Shown here: in pieces, positions 26,160 to 26,518 of the stretch
Layout: every line of letters starts with the position of its first letter
Numbering within the stretch: position 1 is the first letter of the stretch
Assembly (NCBI GenBank): GCA_001792465.1
Contig: MGGO01000014.1
Coordinates: forward strand, 13,248-39,765
Source of the DNA: Candidatus Woesebacteria bacterium RIFCSPHIGHO2_01_FULL_44_10
Lineage (GTDB): Bacteria > Patescibacteriota > Microgenomatia > UBA8517
DNA: 26,518 nucleotides
Direction: 5' to 3'
Made by a program: the position numbers and the translations under genes
Notes under the pieces: model-generated
The model's database searches: none
What the model was told of the DNA's origin: nothing
The model's input: only the letters and a program-made list of their open reading frames with translations

Positions 26160-26518
26160 CCACCATTTAAGGCGTTATTGACTTTAACTCCCCCATAGTA
26201 AAAACCCAATTCAGCCAGGTTTGGGACCAATTCTGGATTGTCTGCAATTGCGGCCAAAACTCTGGGCCAGTATCGCGGGGAGATTTTTCTGGTTGAAAGA
26301 ACCTTCTTCTGTTCGCCATCGGGTAAATAATCAAGAATTGCCCGATATACTGGATGGTTACTTCCATAAATCCCCTTTTTTTGTCTTACCACCCTCCTTT
26401 TTAACATCGCTAATTCCAGGTCGTAGGGAAACATCGGTTTTTCGAATCTCCACCTCCGGTAAAATTCGTACGGCGTTGCACCTTTTGCAATCTCTTCAGC
26501 AAGTCTACTTGCCCAATT
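26156..26518 (-). CDS. Hypothetical protein, N terminus beyond the window edge
   Basis: The frame is open from the right edge (NWASRLAEEIAKGATPYEFY is the first visible part) through YRRWRFEKPMFPYDLELAML to NNALNGG, 120 residues in all. An ATG at 26434 could be mistaken for the start, but the 28 codons before it are open and protein-like. I do not recognise the family. It is basic and helical, with Trp and Tyr in short repeats (RRWRF, SPRYWPRVL). It converges on rplA, and the two stop codons share two bases. Confidence 0.65.
   Translation of the reverse strand, partial: NWASRLAEEIAKGATPYEFYRRWRFEKPMFPYDLELAMLKRRVVRQKKGIYGSNHPVYRAILDYLPDGEQKKVLSTRKISPRYWPRVLAAIADNPELVPNLAELGFYYGGVKVNNALNGG

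Noticed and set aside
1..26518. CRISPR arrays, insertion sequences, rRNA genes
   Set aside because: No regularly spaced repeats, no transposase with terminal inverted repeats and no rRNA sequence were seen.

Overview
This window most likely comes from a Candidate Phyla Radiation bacterium, probably of the Microgenomates type. That is an inference from compact genes, the AAA/guanylate-kinase-like remnants, DUF5659-like and HTH 'small accessory' proteins, and zinc-binding L28 and L33. UGA is used as a stop, so the code is the standard bacterial one. No rRNA gene is present, so the placement is not firm.

Left part (1-5152), housekeeping. A cut-off VapC PIN toxin with its AbrB-type antitoxin faces def-fmt (N-formylmethionine cycle). 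Then come rpmB (L28), a divergent M50 site-2-type protease, an unassigned structured RNA, tRNA-Tyr and tRNA-Thr(UGU) with decayed partial copies beside them, two unrecognised genes, tRNA-Thr(GGU) and rpmG (L33). Right part (23085-26518), housekeeping again: rpsU (S21), secE, nusG, a methyltransferase-like gene, rplK, rplA and one cut-off gene.

Middle part (about 5274 to about 23000), a mosaic island. Many bacteria keep the order tRNA-Thr, rpmG, tRNA-Trp, secE, nusG, rplK, rplA. Here the tRNA-Trp expected after rpmG is only a 5' half (5212-5273) that stops at the anticodon, and secE lies 18 kb away. Between them sit an HTH protein, a second intact tRNA-Trp, a large serine recombinase whose reading frame runs antisense through that tRNA, a compact replication-type operon (CHC2 zinc finger and P-loop ATPase on separate proteins), and a MerR / UvrA2-like / GyrI-like drug-response unit with a textbook 19-bp-spacer promoter. 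They are followed by four small-molecule enzymes (SDR, 2-hydroxyacid dehydrogenase, PhzF, and a hydrolase carrying an aldo/keto-reductase-like N terminus), a RelE-type toxin-antitoxin pair, and two adjacent internally deleted kinase pseudogenes.

Expression. A strong theme is leaderless transcription: about a dozen genes have a sigma70-like -10 hexamer ending only 4-9 nt before the start codon. Downstream genes are coupled by ATGA-type overlaps. Only a few genes (uvrA-like, rpsU, rplK, the 4124 gene) have clear Shine-Dalgarno leaders, and those are the ones with signs of leader or operator control.
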